A stretch of DNA of 42,491 bases from a virus. Below, one piece after another: positions 25,950 through 35,910 of this stretch. The notes beneath the pieces are model-generated. The model searched no databases and had not been told where the DNA came from. It worked only from the letters and a program-made list of their open reading frames with translations. The first letter of the stretch is position 1; each line of letters opens with the position of its first letter. Both the position numbers and the translations under genes were made by a program. Location of the stretch: positions 6,834 through 49,324 of the IMG/VR virus record IMGVR_UViG_3300030380_004562, one strand, 5' to 3'.

Positions 25950-26777
25950 ATGGCAGATAAAGTAGTTAAAAAATATTTTGAAAATATGCCTTATGGCGAA
26001 AAGTCTAAGGCGAGCGAAGTGCACGGTAAAGCAAATCAAGATGTTATAAATAATTTTGTATCAAGCTTGGTTAGAAACTATGACGTGGCTATGGCAGAGG
26101 GTGATAAAATAAAAGCGGGTAAATTTTATAATGCTGTTACAAAAATAAACTCTGATTTAGAAAATTTAAAAGGTATTAAAGAAGAGTTTGCTATGAACTA
26201 CGGCGGTGGTGTAGGTGGCAAAAACTTATTTTCAAATTATACGGATTTAACTTGGGATCGTAAGTTTTGGACTGAGCAAGGCAGAATAAACTTTGATGAT
26301 AATATGAACATGCTTCTTACCGTTGCTGATGATCAAGGTCAAGATGTAACAAAAAAAATATCTGATATTACAGAGAATTGGGTTATAAAAGGTAACGGCG
26401 AAAACTCTTATATGACCATGCAGCAAGACGCTGTTAAACAGCAAAACACTATGGGTAAACCATTAGACTTTGATGTTGATTTTGCTGTTAGTAATTTATT
26501 AGCAGAAAATGATAACTGGAAGTCTTTTGTATCTGATAAAATTGGTGGTAGATATTTCTTACAAGATTATATGAGCGAAAATGCTGAAATGCTACAAAAA
26601 ATGGGGCCTGGCGCTGAAAACATATTACAGCTTGACGCGTTTAATCCAGAAATAGATAATAGACTACATGAGTACTTTGCTAATAGAATTAAACGGTCTT
26701 TTGATCCTAACTTTCAAACTAGAGAAGAAGCTAGAAAAGCTGATGAAATAAGAAACCAAACTAAAAAATCAAGCTAA
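25950..26777 (+). CDS. putative internal virion (ejection) protein
   Basis: This 275-residue protein is mixed alpha/beta and charged, with no membrane segment or catalytic motif. Recognisable stretches are NKISDI-type strands, WDRKFWTEQGRINFDDNMNM and a helical C-terminus, LHEYFANRIKRSFDPNFQTR, followed by a Lys-rich end. Its gap to the giant protein is three bases and its start sits in the AAAATTATGG context. By position it is a virion-internal or ejection partner. I do not recognise the family independently. Confidence 0.55.
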   Translation: MADKVVKKYFENMPYGEKSKASEVHGKANQDVINNFVSSLVRNYDVAMAEGDKIKAGKFYNAVTKINSDLENLKGIKEEFAMNYGGGVGGKNLFSNYTDLTWDRKFWTEQGRINFDDNMNMLLTVADDQGQDVTKKISDITENWVIKGNGENSYMTMQQDAVKQQNTMGKPLDFDVDFAVSNLLAENDNWKSFVSDKIGGRYFLQDYMSENAEMLQKMGPGAENILQLDAFNPEIDNRLHEYFANRIKRSFDPNFQTREEARKADEIRNQTKKSS

Positions 26778-26780
26778 TAA

Positions 26781-29700
26781 ATGGACGTAAAGTTTAATAC
26801 ATTTTTTCAAGGCACTAGAGCTCTTGCGAATTTACACTCTCAAAATAATGTAGAGCTGGATACTATTATGCAGCCTTATGTTGACCGTTTTAACAATGGT
26901 GAAATTACAGAAAAAGAACTTGCCGAGGTAAGAAAGCGAGAGGCTAATATATTAGCTAATAAAAAAGAAGTGCAAAGGCAAGAGCAAGAAGAAAAAAGAA
27001 AAATAGAAGCTCAAACTACAGCAAAAACAACTACAAAAAAGCCTGAAGAAAAAAAGCCTAAGATTCAAAACAACAATCCTTTATACAACAGTTTTAGACC
27101 TGACGTTAAGCTTGATAAACAAGGAAATGATTTTTTTAATCTTGAAGAAAAAGACGCTAAAGGTAGATTAGATACAAAGTTTAAAAATACTAATATAAGT
27201 TTTGAAAAAACAAACATAGCAATAGGCACTAAAAACCCAGATGATATTAGAGAAGGGTTTTTTAGCGATATATCAACACTTGTTGATGACACCGCGGACT
27301 CTTATAGAAAATCTAGAGACGCTATAAAGGTTGTAGCTAAAGATGATAATGGTAACGTAATAGCTACAGAGCTTATAGAATTAGACGTGCAAGGTATGCT
27401 TCAACCAAAAGAAGGTTGGGATGCTATTAAAGTAAAAAATTACAATAAACTAGCTAATTTTTTAGACGAACATTTAAGTGAAGAGTCAAAACAACTTGTT
27501 TTGCAAAACAGCGAGGATATAGCTGAAATACTTAAAAAAACAGAAGAAAACATACTTGAGCCTACTGAACAAGAATATGTAGATCAAATAAATAAAAAAC
27601 AAATAACATCAATAGATATATTTGATGAAAAAGAAGATTTTGTAGCTACACCTGGTGGTGGTATGCCTATTACTCAAGAGTTTGGCGGTTACGAAGAAGA
27701 AATAAAAGAAGCTAGAACACAGCTAATAAAAGAAAGAAAAAACGCTGCTAATGTTAGTGACATGCCTTATAAAGGTCCAACTATTGATGAGGTAAAAGAA
27801 AGAGCTTTGTTAAACTTACAAAATAAAGAAAAAAGATATGTAAGACAGGAAAAGTACGATGAATATCTTAATGATATTGAAAAGTTTAGTAGAGGTCTTG
27901 GTCTTGATATCAATAGAGAAATAGAGCAACTAGCAGAAGAACAAGGTATAAAAAAAACAGGACCACTTGGTATAACTCAAGAATATGTAGATTTTGCACA
28001 AAGCGTTAAAGACTCTTATAAAGAAAAATACTATTCTTTAAAACAAGCTGGTGCAGATGAAGAGGCTAATGCTATTTTAGATTATAAAAAAAATGAAGTA
28101 GCGCTAAAAATATCTGTAGATAAACTAACTGTATCAGATGCTTATAAAAGATTTAACGAAACAAATGTTAATATAAACGATTTAAATCATGTTTATCCTA
28201 GGGCTGAGCAAGAGGTTAAACTGGAAAACGGTAAAATAATACCCTTAGACATTTGGGAACAGCATATGAGAGATCACGCTGAGTTACAACCTATACTTGA
28301 AGAAGTTCAAAATTCTATGTTGGTAGCCGATAAGTCTATCAAAACTATAAAAGATAGAAACTTTCAGTGGGATATGATAAAAAGAAACTATAACGATTTT
28401 GAGCGTACGCAAGAAATTCTAGGTTATGGTTTTGCTAACATAGGTGTTGGTACTATTTATGGTATACCTAAGCTTTTGAGCTTTGGTTATGCTGAGGGAG
28501 GTATTAGTGATGACGAAATGATTAGGATTAAAGAGGTAAACGCTAAAGTTAGAAACTCTTTTAGAAAGGATGTAGATTTTGATAGAGCTTTTGAAGATGG
28601 AAATTTTGGTAGGTTTATGGGTCAAGCTGCTGTTGATCAGATACCTATATACGCCACTATAGCGACTGGTAATGTAGGCTTAGGTATTCTTGGTGCTTCT
28701 GTTTTTGGTGACAAGTGGGCTGAAATGACTATGGAAGAAAGATATAGCAATGGACTTATAAACCATCCAAAGTGGAAAAAATGGTTTATGAGTTTAGGTT
28801 ATGGGGCTTCTGAAATAGTTTTAGATTATGCTATTACAGTTCCAATAATGCGTAATGCTAAATTGGCTATGATGGGTGGGACCGGTAAAGCCTTAGTAGA
28901 TAATAGTAGTAATGCTTTTTTTAGAAAATTTACAGCTAGAAGTTTAGTTTATTCTCCGCTTTTAGAAGGTATTAGTGAAGGCTCTACGCAGATAGCTCAA
29001 AACATGATAGATGGTAAAAATATACTTGAAAACTTAGACCACGCTGCTTTTTTAGGTCTTACAATGGGTTTTGGTATTGGCGGTGGTGGTTTTGTTGTTG
29101 GCGCTATTAATTCTCAGTTTTCAGATCATAAAACGTTTAAAACAGTTAGAGAAAAGCTTACAGAAATGCAAGAGCTACAAAAATCTATTGATGACTTAAA
29201 CTTGTATAAAAACGAAAAAGGTGTTGATACAAAAAAGGCTGAACAAGAAATAAAAAACCAAGAAAAAAGAAGAGATGAGTTATTAGATGAAGCTAATGAT
29301 CTTATAAAAACTATACACTCTGATGTTAAAGATCTTGAGGAAAATGCTTATAATGCTTTTTTAGATCATATAAACTATCAAGAACAATTAAAAATAAGAG
29401 CCAAAGAAATATTAGAAGGTAATCTACCTGAGGTTCAAAAACAAAAACAACTAGGCGTTTTACTTACAATGTTCAATGATTCTAAAAGCGCGGCTAATGA
29501 GTTTAAAGATCCAAAAACATTTGGTAGTAGATGGCCTTTGATAAGAGCAGACAAATCAGAAGAAGGTAAGAAAAGGTATAATGATTTAATAAAAGAATCT
29601 AAAAGAATATTAAAAGAAGATGGTGTTTTAGACGCAGATGAAAAACAAATAGACAAAAAAGCTAAAGAAATATGGGCTAAAGAAGAAGTTAGAAAAAGCA

Positions 29701-32700
29701 ATGAGGTATTTAAAAGAAATAATTTAAGTAAAAATTATAATTATTTCGAAACAATGGAAGATGGTGTAAAAGAAATCAACAAGCAAATACAAGAGGAAAT
29801 AGATTTTTATAATAAAAAACTACAAGACGGCGTAGAGGAAGTTGTTATGGATGGTGAAAAAATAAAAGTTAAAGAAATTATTGATGGACTTGTAGAAGAA
29901 AGAAAAATACTTAGCTCTAATATTAGATCAGGTAAAATGTATGGCTTAACTCGTATTGACAAGCGTGACATGTCTAGTAAATCTATATCTATAGTAGAAA
30001 CACAAGCTAGAGCTGAAAGATTTGAAACTAGAGTACACGAAGGTGCTCATCAAGCTTTTTGGGATGCTTTAATGCTTGATGATAATAGTGCTCAATTTGA
30101 ACCAATGGCTGAGCAAATATTAGAGTGGACTAAAAAAAATGACGAGCGATTATATAAAAGAATACTTTTAAAAACACAAGGGCAATCAGCTTCTGAAATA
30201 GTAGCAGTTTTTGTTGAGGAAGTTGCAGACAGTGGATTCACTACTGAAAGTAAAAGAAACTTTGCTAATCTTTGGGGTTTAATGGCTAACAAAACCATGT
30301 ATGATATTTATGGAGAAAAAGTAGATTTTTCAGGAGAAACAAATGCAGTAAAATTTTTAGCTGGTCTTAGTAAAAAAATAAAAGAAGGTAAGCTTGTTAA
30401 AAAAGATATACAAAGTATACGTCGAAGTGAACTTTTAAAATCATTTGCTGGTATTAAAAATGCAAAAGGTAAAAAAACTATGTTTTCTAGAGACGTAATT
30501 AATCCTAAAGCAAAAGAATATTTAGAAGCTAAAATAGATGGAGAATTAATATACACAAATGAATCTTTAGTTGATATAATAAATGCTAAAACTTCTTCTC
30601 AAGAAGAGAGGTTTGCTGCTGTTGAAGCTTTAATTGAGAAAAATTGGCCTGTAATCAGTAAGTCTTTAAAGTTTAATCCAACTGGTAATATATCAATGCC
30701 TTCTATTAAAGAGGCTATAGCTGAGCAAATGTTAGGTATATTTCCTAGGGTTATATTAGCAGATGGTAGTAAAATAAATAGAGAGGGCAAGCGTTTACTT
30801 GATACATACAATAAGGAACAAAAAGTAACAACTTTTTTAGACGCAACATTAAGACCTAGACAAGCTGAAATACTTGTTAGAGCTAGCGCTATAGATTCTA
30901 TTACTGAAAACGTAGACTTGTCAGAAGCGAAAGATGTTAAAGCTCCAGAACCAACAACAACAACAACACAACAGCGTGTAGTTATAAAAGAAAAAGTAGT
31001 ACTAGAAACTTTTGGTGAAAAAGCTTTACAAAACGAAATAAGAGGTAATGTTGTGGGAATTGGAATCTCAGGTATCAACAAGTATATAGATGTTAAAAAA
31101 GCAATAACTGATCATAAAAAGTTTACTAAAGATGGCACTGAAATAACACCAGAATACAAAGCGGCACAAAAGAAATTAGAAAAAGCTGCTGTAGAAAAAT
31201 ATAAAAAACAAGGGTTTACAGAGAAAGAAGCAAAAAAACAAGCTAAAAAAGATCACGGTGTTGTTGAATTAAAATCTCTACGTGAACCAAAGGGTATGTA
31301 TTATCCAATATTAGAGAAAATCGCTGCTGTGTACGGTGTTGACCCATTAAGATTAATTAGAGAGCAAGATTTTGATACAAAACAAAGAAAATCTGCTCAA
31401 GATTATATATTGTCAAAAAGAGATGAGCATATTGTTTCAATACCAGAAGGTACTACAAGAGCGGGTGACCCAACAGGTATTGCTAACACAATAATAGGTA
31501 GAGAGTTTTTTAAAGCTGGTGGTAGAATGAAATTTAAAACCACTGGTACTGGTAAAGGTTTAAAAGAACAAGCTAAACAAAGAATAGAACCAATGGATTA
31601 TTTAGCTATATTTGGTTTAATACCTAAAGCTAGGGTTAATAATTCGTCTGTTGATCCAGCTCTTAGATCTCAAATAATATCAACAGCTACTATAGCTATT
31701 AACCAAGCGGTGAGACAAGAAAAAGACGCTCTTAATTTAACTAAAGAAAGAATTGATAGAATAAAAGACGGTAAGGGCTCTGTTATGTTTTCAAGTGATA
31801 ATGATGCTACAAACTTCAAAAAGACCTACCAAATAACATTAACTGAATTAAGTAAAATAATTGGTTATAGGAGAATACCAATGATAACTAAAACTAGAAA
31901 GTCTGGTAAAACAGGTGAGTTAAAAGAATATTCTACAAGAGATTTAAACGCGCCGCTTGTTATTAATGGAAAAGAAACTGGAGAGACAATATTAAATGGT
32001 GCTACTAGAGTTGTAAATGAATTTGTAAAAGAAAATCCAGAGTTTAGAAACTTATTAAGAAGTACTCTTACCGGTGGTTATAATGCTGGTTTATTTTTAT
32101 ATGCAGAGAGAGATTCTAAAACACCTATTAACGCGCCAGTATTTGATGAGTTAATTGACAATGTAGAAGCCGAGCAGGTTGCTGGTAGAAAAAAATATAC
32201 TACAGATAAATTTGTAAGAGCGGGTTTTAATCAAGATTTTTTAAAAAATTATGATGCTTTAACTGAAAATCAAAAGCTTGACTTTCTATATAAATTTTTT
32301 AAATCTGTAGAAAAACATTTAAAAAACAAACCAAATGATGCTTGGCTTTTTATAGAGTTAATTAGAGACACAAGTAAAAGCCAAAATACACTTACTAGAA
32401 TTTTAGCTCCATTTAAGTTTTATCCAAGGTACAAAGACGGTAGTGTTATTAGTGATCAAAAAGTTACTGAAGAACATACTGATCCACAAAATTTAATTGG
32501 TAAATCATTATTAGCGGCTGCTTTAGTAGGTAAAGTAGATTTTGTATGGCAAGTTATTGGTAAGTCTTATATGCAAGGACCACTACTTGATAGCAAAAAA
32601 TACCCGCACGACACAATTGTTAATAAGGCTGGTTACAAAGAAACAATGCCAGACGTTTATTATGAATTAGTAGTTCCAAGAATTTTAAATGGAGAGTTAA

Positions 32701-35700
32701 AACTACCAAATGGTTACGCTTCAATCGTAAGGTTAGCTGTAGCTGTACACCCAGATACTAGACAGCAAATAGACTTAGGCATGTATTATTTGCCAGAGTC
32801 TAACATGACTATAACAGAATTTTTTAAAGTAGATAACGTTGAAAGTATAGAGCAACAAAACGAGTTAATTGTTAAGCAATTAACAGGCGAAGTTGACGCT
32901 ATGTTCTCAAGAGATTTTGGTAGTATAGGTTTAAATCCTGTAACACAACAAGGTAAACAACTAGACAAAGCGGTAATGTTTTCTAGAGAAACGTTTGATA
33001 AATTTCAAGCTCAAAAACAAAAAGGTAAAGAGTTTGTTAAATCAATAAAACCACAGTTAAAACAGTCTAGAGGTATTACAGTTTTAGACTTTGATGATAC
33101 ATTAGCTACAACTAAATCTTTAGTTAGATTTACAACTCCAGATGGTGAGACAGGTACGTTAAACGCGGAACAATATGCCAGTACATACGTAGATTTATTA
33201 GATCAAGGTTATGTATTTGACTTTTCAGAGTTTAATAAAGTTGTTAAAGGTAAAATAGCACCACTGTTTCAAAAAGCATTAAAGCTACAAAAGAAGTTTG
33301 GTCCTGAAAATATGTTTGTATTAACAGCTAGACCACCTGCCGCTCAAAAAGCTATATTTGATTTTTTAAAAGCTAATGGCTTAAATATACCTTTAAAAAA
33401 TATTACTGGTTTAGGTAATAGCACTGCTGAAGCAAAAGCATTGTGGATAGCTGATAAAGTTGGTGATGGTTATAATGACTTTTATTTTGCTGACGACGCG
33501 TTACAAAACGTACAAGCTGTTGATAATATGCTAGAGCAGTTTGATGTTAAGCGTAAAGTACAACAAGCAAAACTTATGTTTAGTCGAGACATGGATACAA
33601 ACTTTAATGATATACTAGAATCAGTAACAGGCATAGAATCTATAAAAGAATTTTCTAAAACACAAGCTGAAATAAGAGGTAAAAGCTCTAAATACAAAAG
33701 TATAATACCTCCTTCTGCTCAAGACTTTATGGGATTAATATATAACTTTATAGGTAAAGGTAAACGAGGTGATGCTGATTTAGCTTTCTTTAAAAAAGCT
33801 TTAGTAGATCCGTTTGCTAGAGGTATAAATGAATTAAATACTTCAAGACAAAGAGCTGCAAACGATTTACAAAACTTAAACAAAAAACTACCTGAAGTTA
33901 AAAAGAAATTATACAAAAAAGTAAAAGGCACTAATTTTACCAATGACCAAGCAATGAGAGTTTATCTTTGGAATAAAGCTGGTTTTGAAGTACCTGGTTT
34001 ATCTAAAAGAGATCAAAAAACATTAGTTGAAGCGGTTGAAAACGATTCTAAACTAAAGGCTTACGCAGAAGCTGTAAGCTTAATTTCTAAACAAGAAAAT
34101 GTTTATAGAGAACCTAAAGAATATTGGTTGTCAGAAAATATAGCATCAGACCTGTTAGATGATGGCGCTGTTGGTGATGCTAGATCAAATTTTATAGCTG
34201 AGTGGATAGAAAATAAAAATGTTATATTTAGTCCTAAAAACTTAAATAAAATAGAAGCTATATATGGTAGTAAGTTTAGAGAAGCTTTAGAAGATGTTTT
34301 ATATGCTATGGAAACTGGTAGAAGCAGGCCAAGAGATGGTGGTAGGTTATTAAATATGTATACCAATTGGGTTAACAACTCTGTTGGTGCAATTATGTTC
34401 TTTAACATGAGATCTGCACTTTTACAGACTATATCTATGACCAACTATATAAACTGGTCTGATAACAATCCTTTGAAGGCTGCCGCCGCGTTTGCTAATC
34501 AAAAACAATATTGGAAAGACTTTACTTTCATATTTAATTCAGACTTCTTAAAACAAAGGAGAACAGGTAATAGAAGAGGTATAAACGAACAAGAGTTATC
34601 AGCTGCTGTTGCAGGTAGTGATAATAAAGCTAAAGCAGCTATTGCTTGGTTGCTTAGTAAAGGATTTTTACCTACGCAAATTGCAGATAGTTTTGCTATT
34701 GCTAGTGGTGGTGCTACTTTTTATAGAAACAGAATTAAAAAGTATTTAAAAGAAGGCATGACACAAGAGCAAGCTGAGAAAAAAGCTTTTTTAGATTTTC
34801 AAGAAGTTACTGAAGTGTCACAGCAGTCTGCAAGACCTGATATGATATCGCAGCAACAAAGAAGTCCCCTTGGTAGATTAATACTTGCATTTGGTAATAC
34901 ACCTATGCAGTATGCAAGGATAATGAATAAAGCAGCTAGAGATTTAGTTAACGGTAGAGGTGATTATAAAACGCATATATCTAAAATAGCTTATTATGGT
35001 TTCATACAGTCTGTTATATTTAGTGCTTTACAATCTGCTTTATTTGCTTCGTTAGGTGATGACAAAGAAGAAGACTTTAATAAAAAGAAAGAAAGAATAC
35101 TAAATCAAATAGTTGACAGTATGTTAACAGGTATTGGTTTTGGTGGTAAGGCAATTAGTACCGTTAAAAATACTATAATAACATTTTTAGATCAAAGAGA
35201 CAGAGGTTTTAGAGCTGACCACGCTTATACTTTATTGCAGCTTTTAAGTTTTTCTCCACCAATAGGTTCTAAATTAAGAAAAGTATATTCGTCTATAAAA
35301 ACAGATCAGTACAACAAAGATGTTTACATGAGGAGAGGTTTTACTTTAGACAACCCTATATGGCAAGCTATTGGTAATGTTGTTGAGGGTATTACTAACT
35401 TGCCTCTTGGTAGAATGTCAAACAAAATGTTAAACATTGATAATGCTCTTGACGAAAGCAACAAGTGGTGGCAGAGAGCTGCTTTACTTTTAGGTTGGAA
35501 TACTTGGGATTTAGGTATTAGAGATCCTGATATTGAAGAAATAAAAGAAGAAGTAAAAAAAGAAAAGAAACAAGCTTCTAAAATAAAAGCAGAAATAAAA
35601 AGAAAAGAGAAGCAAATAGAAAAACAAGAGGCTGAAAAAGCTATAGTAGAAGAAAACAAAAAGAAAAGTGAAAAAGATGGTAGATGCGCTGCTATAAGTG

Positions 35701-35876
35701 GAAGCGGTAAAAGATGTAAAAACAAAGCAGTGAGTGGTGGTTTTTGTACAATACATGAAAAAGTTGAGGCTAGAAAAGACGGTAAACAAGTTCAGTGTTC
35801 TGCTACGAAATCTAACGGTAAACGATGTAAAATGAAAACTACTAATAAATCTGGTAGATGTTACTACCACGATTAG
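26781..35876 (+). CDS. giant polyvalent internal virion protein: HEGAH peptidase, HAD phosphatase, MFSR-punctuated
   Basis: This is a 3031-residue putative ejected multi-domain protein. Residues 1-1233 contain coiled coils, Gly/Ala-rich hydrophobic helices (about 611-650 and 754-778) and a zincin motif HEGAH (1086-1090), with downstream glutamates E1139 and E1146/E1147 as candidate third ligands. MFSRD, MFSSD, MFSRD, MFSRE and MFSRD occur at 1234, 1669, 2041, 2066 and 2266. The 2066-2265 segment is a HAD phosphatase: DFDDT (D2103, D2105), LTARP (T2182) and FADD (D2238, D2239). From 2266 to the end is a helical, partly hydrophobic module shared by large marine phage proteins (VGAIMFFNMRSALLQTISM; IAYYGFIQSVIFSALQS). 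Two C-terminal Cys/His finger-like repeats (from C2969) close the protein. Polyvalent-protein identity is by architecture; cleavage at MFSR is inferred. Confidence 0.8.
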   Translation: MDVKFNTFFQGTRALANLHSQNNVELDTIMQPYVDRFNNGEITEKELAEVRKREANILANKKEVQRQEQEEKRKIEAQTTAKTTTKKPEEKKPKIQNNNPLYNSFRPDVKLDKQGNDFFNLEEKDAKGRLDTKFKNTNISFEKTNIAIGTKNPDDIREGFFSDISTLVDDTADSYRKSRDAIKVVAKDDNGNVIATELIELDVQGMLQPKEGWDAIKVKNYNKLANFLDEHLSEESKQLVLQNSEDIAEILKKTEENILEPTEQEYVDQINKKQITSIDIFDEKEDFVATPGGGMPITQEFGGYEEEIKEARTQLIKERKNAANVSDMPYKGPTIDEVKERALLNLQNKEKRYVRQEKYDEYLNDIEKFSRGLGLDINREIEQLAEEQGIKKTGPLGITQEYVDFAQSVKDSYKEKYYSLKQAGADEEANAILDYKKNEVALKISVDKLTVSDAYKRFNETNVNINDLNHVYPRAEQEVKLENGKIIPLDIWEQHMRDHAELQPILEEVQNSMLVADKSIKTIKDRNFQWDMIKRNYNDFERTQEILGYGFANIGVGTIYGIPKLLSFGYAEGGISDDEMIRIKEVNAKVRNSFRKDVDFDRAFEDGNFGRFMGQAAVDQIPIYATIATGNVGLGILGASVFGDKWAEMTMEERYSNGLINHPKWKKWFMSLGYGASEIVLDYAITVPIMRNAKLAMMGGTGKALVDNSSNAFFRKFTARSLVYSPLLEGISEGSTQIAQNMIDGKNILENLDHAAFLGLTMGFGIGGGGFVVGAINSQFSDHKTFKTVREKLTEMQELQKSIDDLNLYKNEKGVDTKKAEQEIKNQEKRRDELLDEANDLIKTIHSDVKDLEENAYNAFLDHINYQEQLKIRAKEILEGNLPEVQKQKQLGVLLTMFNDSKSAANEFKDPKTFGSRWPLIRADKSEEGKKRYNDLIKESKRILKEDGVLDADEKQIDKKAKEIWAKEEVRKSNEVFKRNNLSKNYNYFETMEDGVKEINKQIQEEIDFYNKKLQDGVEEVVMDGEKIKVKEIIDGLVEERKILSSNIRSGKMYGLTRIDKRDMSSKSISIVETQARAERFETRVHEGAHQAFWDALMLDDNSAQFEPMAEQILEWTKKNDERLYKRILLKTQGQSASEIVAVFVEEVADSGFTTESKRNFANLWGLMANKTMYDIYGEKVDFSGETNAVKFLAGLSKKIKEGKLVKKDIQSIRRSELLKSFAGIKNAKGKKTMFSRDVINPKAKEYLEAKIDGELIYTNESLVDIINAKTSSQEERFAAVEALIEKNWPVISKSLKFNPTGNISMPSIKEAIAEQMLGIFPRVILADGSKINREGKRLLDTYNKEQKVTTFLDATLRPRQAEILVRASAIDSITENVDLSEAKDVKAPEPTTTTTQQRVVIKEKVVLETFGEKALQNEIRGNVVGIGISGINKYIDVKKAITDHKKFTKDGTEITPEYKAAQKKLEKAAVEKYKKQGFTEKEAKKQAKKDHGVVELKSLREPKGMYYPILEKIAAVYGVDPLRLIREQDFDTKQRKSAQDYILSKRDEHIVSIPEGTTRAGDPTGIANTIIGREFFKAGGRMKFKTTGTGKGLKEQAKQRIEPMDYLAIFGLIPKARVNNSSVDPALRSQIISTATIAINQAVRQEKDALNLTKERIDRIKDGKGSVMFSSDNDATNFKKTYQITLTELSKIIGYRRIPMITKTRKSGKTGELKEYSTRDLNAPLVINGKETGETILNGATRVVNEFVKENPEFRNLLRSTLTGGYNAGLFLYAERDSKTPINAPVFDELIDNVEAEQVAGRKKYTTDKFVRAGFNQDFLKNYDALTENQKLDFLYKFFKSVEKHLKNKPNDAWLFIELIRDTSKSQNTLTRILAPFKFYPRYKDGSVISDQKVTEEHTDPQNLIGKSLLAAALVGKVDFVWQVIGKSYMQGPLLDSKKYPHDTIVNKAGYKETMPDVYYELVVPRILNGELKLPNGYASIVRLAVAVHPDTRQQIDLGMYYLPESNMTITEFFKVDNVESIEQQNELIVKQLTGEVDAMFSRDFGSIGLNPVTQQGKQLDKAVMFSRETFDKFQAQKQKGKEFVKSIKPQLKQSRGITVLDFDDTLATTKSLVRFTTPDGETGTLNAEQYASTYVDLLDQGYVFDFSEFNKVVKGKIAPLFQKALKLQKKFGPENMFVLTARPPAAQKAIFDFLKANGLNIPLKNITGLGNSTAEAKALWIADKVGDGYNDFYFADDALQNVQAVDNMLEQFDVKRKVQQAKLMFSRDMDTNFNDILESVTGIESIKEFSKTQAEIRGKSSKYKSIIPPSAQDFMGLIYNFIGKGKRGDADLAFFKKALVDPFARGINELNTSRQRAANDLQNLNKKLPEVKKKLYKKVKGTNFTNDQAMRVYLWNKAGFEVPGLSKRDQKTLVEAVENDSKLKAYAEAVSLISKQENVYREPKEYWLSENIASDLLDDGAVGDARSNFIAEWIENKNVIFSPKNLNKIEAIYGSKFREALEDVLYAMETGRSRPRDGGRLLNMYTNWVNNSVGAIMFFNMRSALLQTISMTNYINWSDNNPLKAAAAFANQKQYWKDFTFIFNSDFLKQRRTGNRRGINEQELSAAVAGSDNKAKAAIAWLLSKGFLPTQIADSFAIASGGATFYRNRIKKYLKEGMTQEQAEKKAFLDFQEVTEVSQQSARPDMISQQQRSPLGRLILAFGNTPMQYARIMNKAARDLVNGRGDYKTHISKIAYYGFIQSVIFSALQSALFASLGDDKEEDFNKKKERILNQIVDSMLTGIGFGGKAISTVKNTIITFLDQRDRGFRADHAYTLLQLLSFSPPIGSKLRKVYSSIKTDQYNKDVYMRRGFTLDNPIWQAIGNVVEGITNLPLGRMSNKMLNIDNALDESNKWWQRAALLLGWNTWDLGIRDPDIEEIKEEVKKEKKQASKIKAEIKRKEKQIEKQEAEKAIVEENKKKSEKDGRCAAISGSGKRCKNKAVSGGFCTIHEKVEARKDGKQVQCSATKSNGKRCKMKTTNKSGRCYYHD

Positions 35877-35896
35877 GTAAAGAATTAAAAAAATAC

Positions 35897-35910
35897 GTAA
35901 CTATATAACA
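35897..35910 (+). promoter_or_regulatory. candidate late promoter element GTAACTATATAACA
   Basis: The 34-base gap after the giant gene contains ACGTAACTATATAACA ending at the start codon of the envelope-protein gene. It matches the elements at 25215 and 10007. It may start a transcript for the envelope and lysis genes. The evidence is recurrence only. Confidence 0.28.

Noticed and set aside
33090-33104. DFDDT in the giant protein considered as an RNA polymerase DxDGD-type catalytic motif
   Set aside because: Followed by the HAD motifs LTARP and FADD at proper spacing; no other polymerase motif was found, so a virion RNA polymerase in this protein is not supported.
35324-35870. Overlapping minus-strand open frames at the end of the giant gene
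   Set aside because: Phe/Ser/Leu-rich translations are complements of Lys/Glu-rich + strand codons; the + strand frame has clear domain content.
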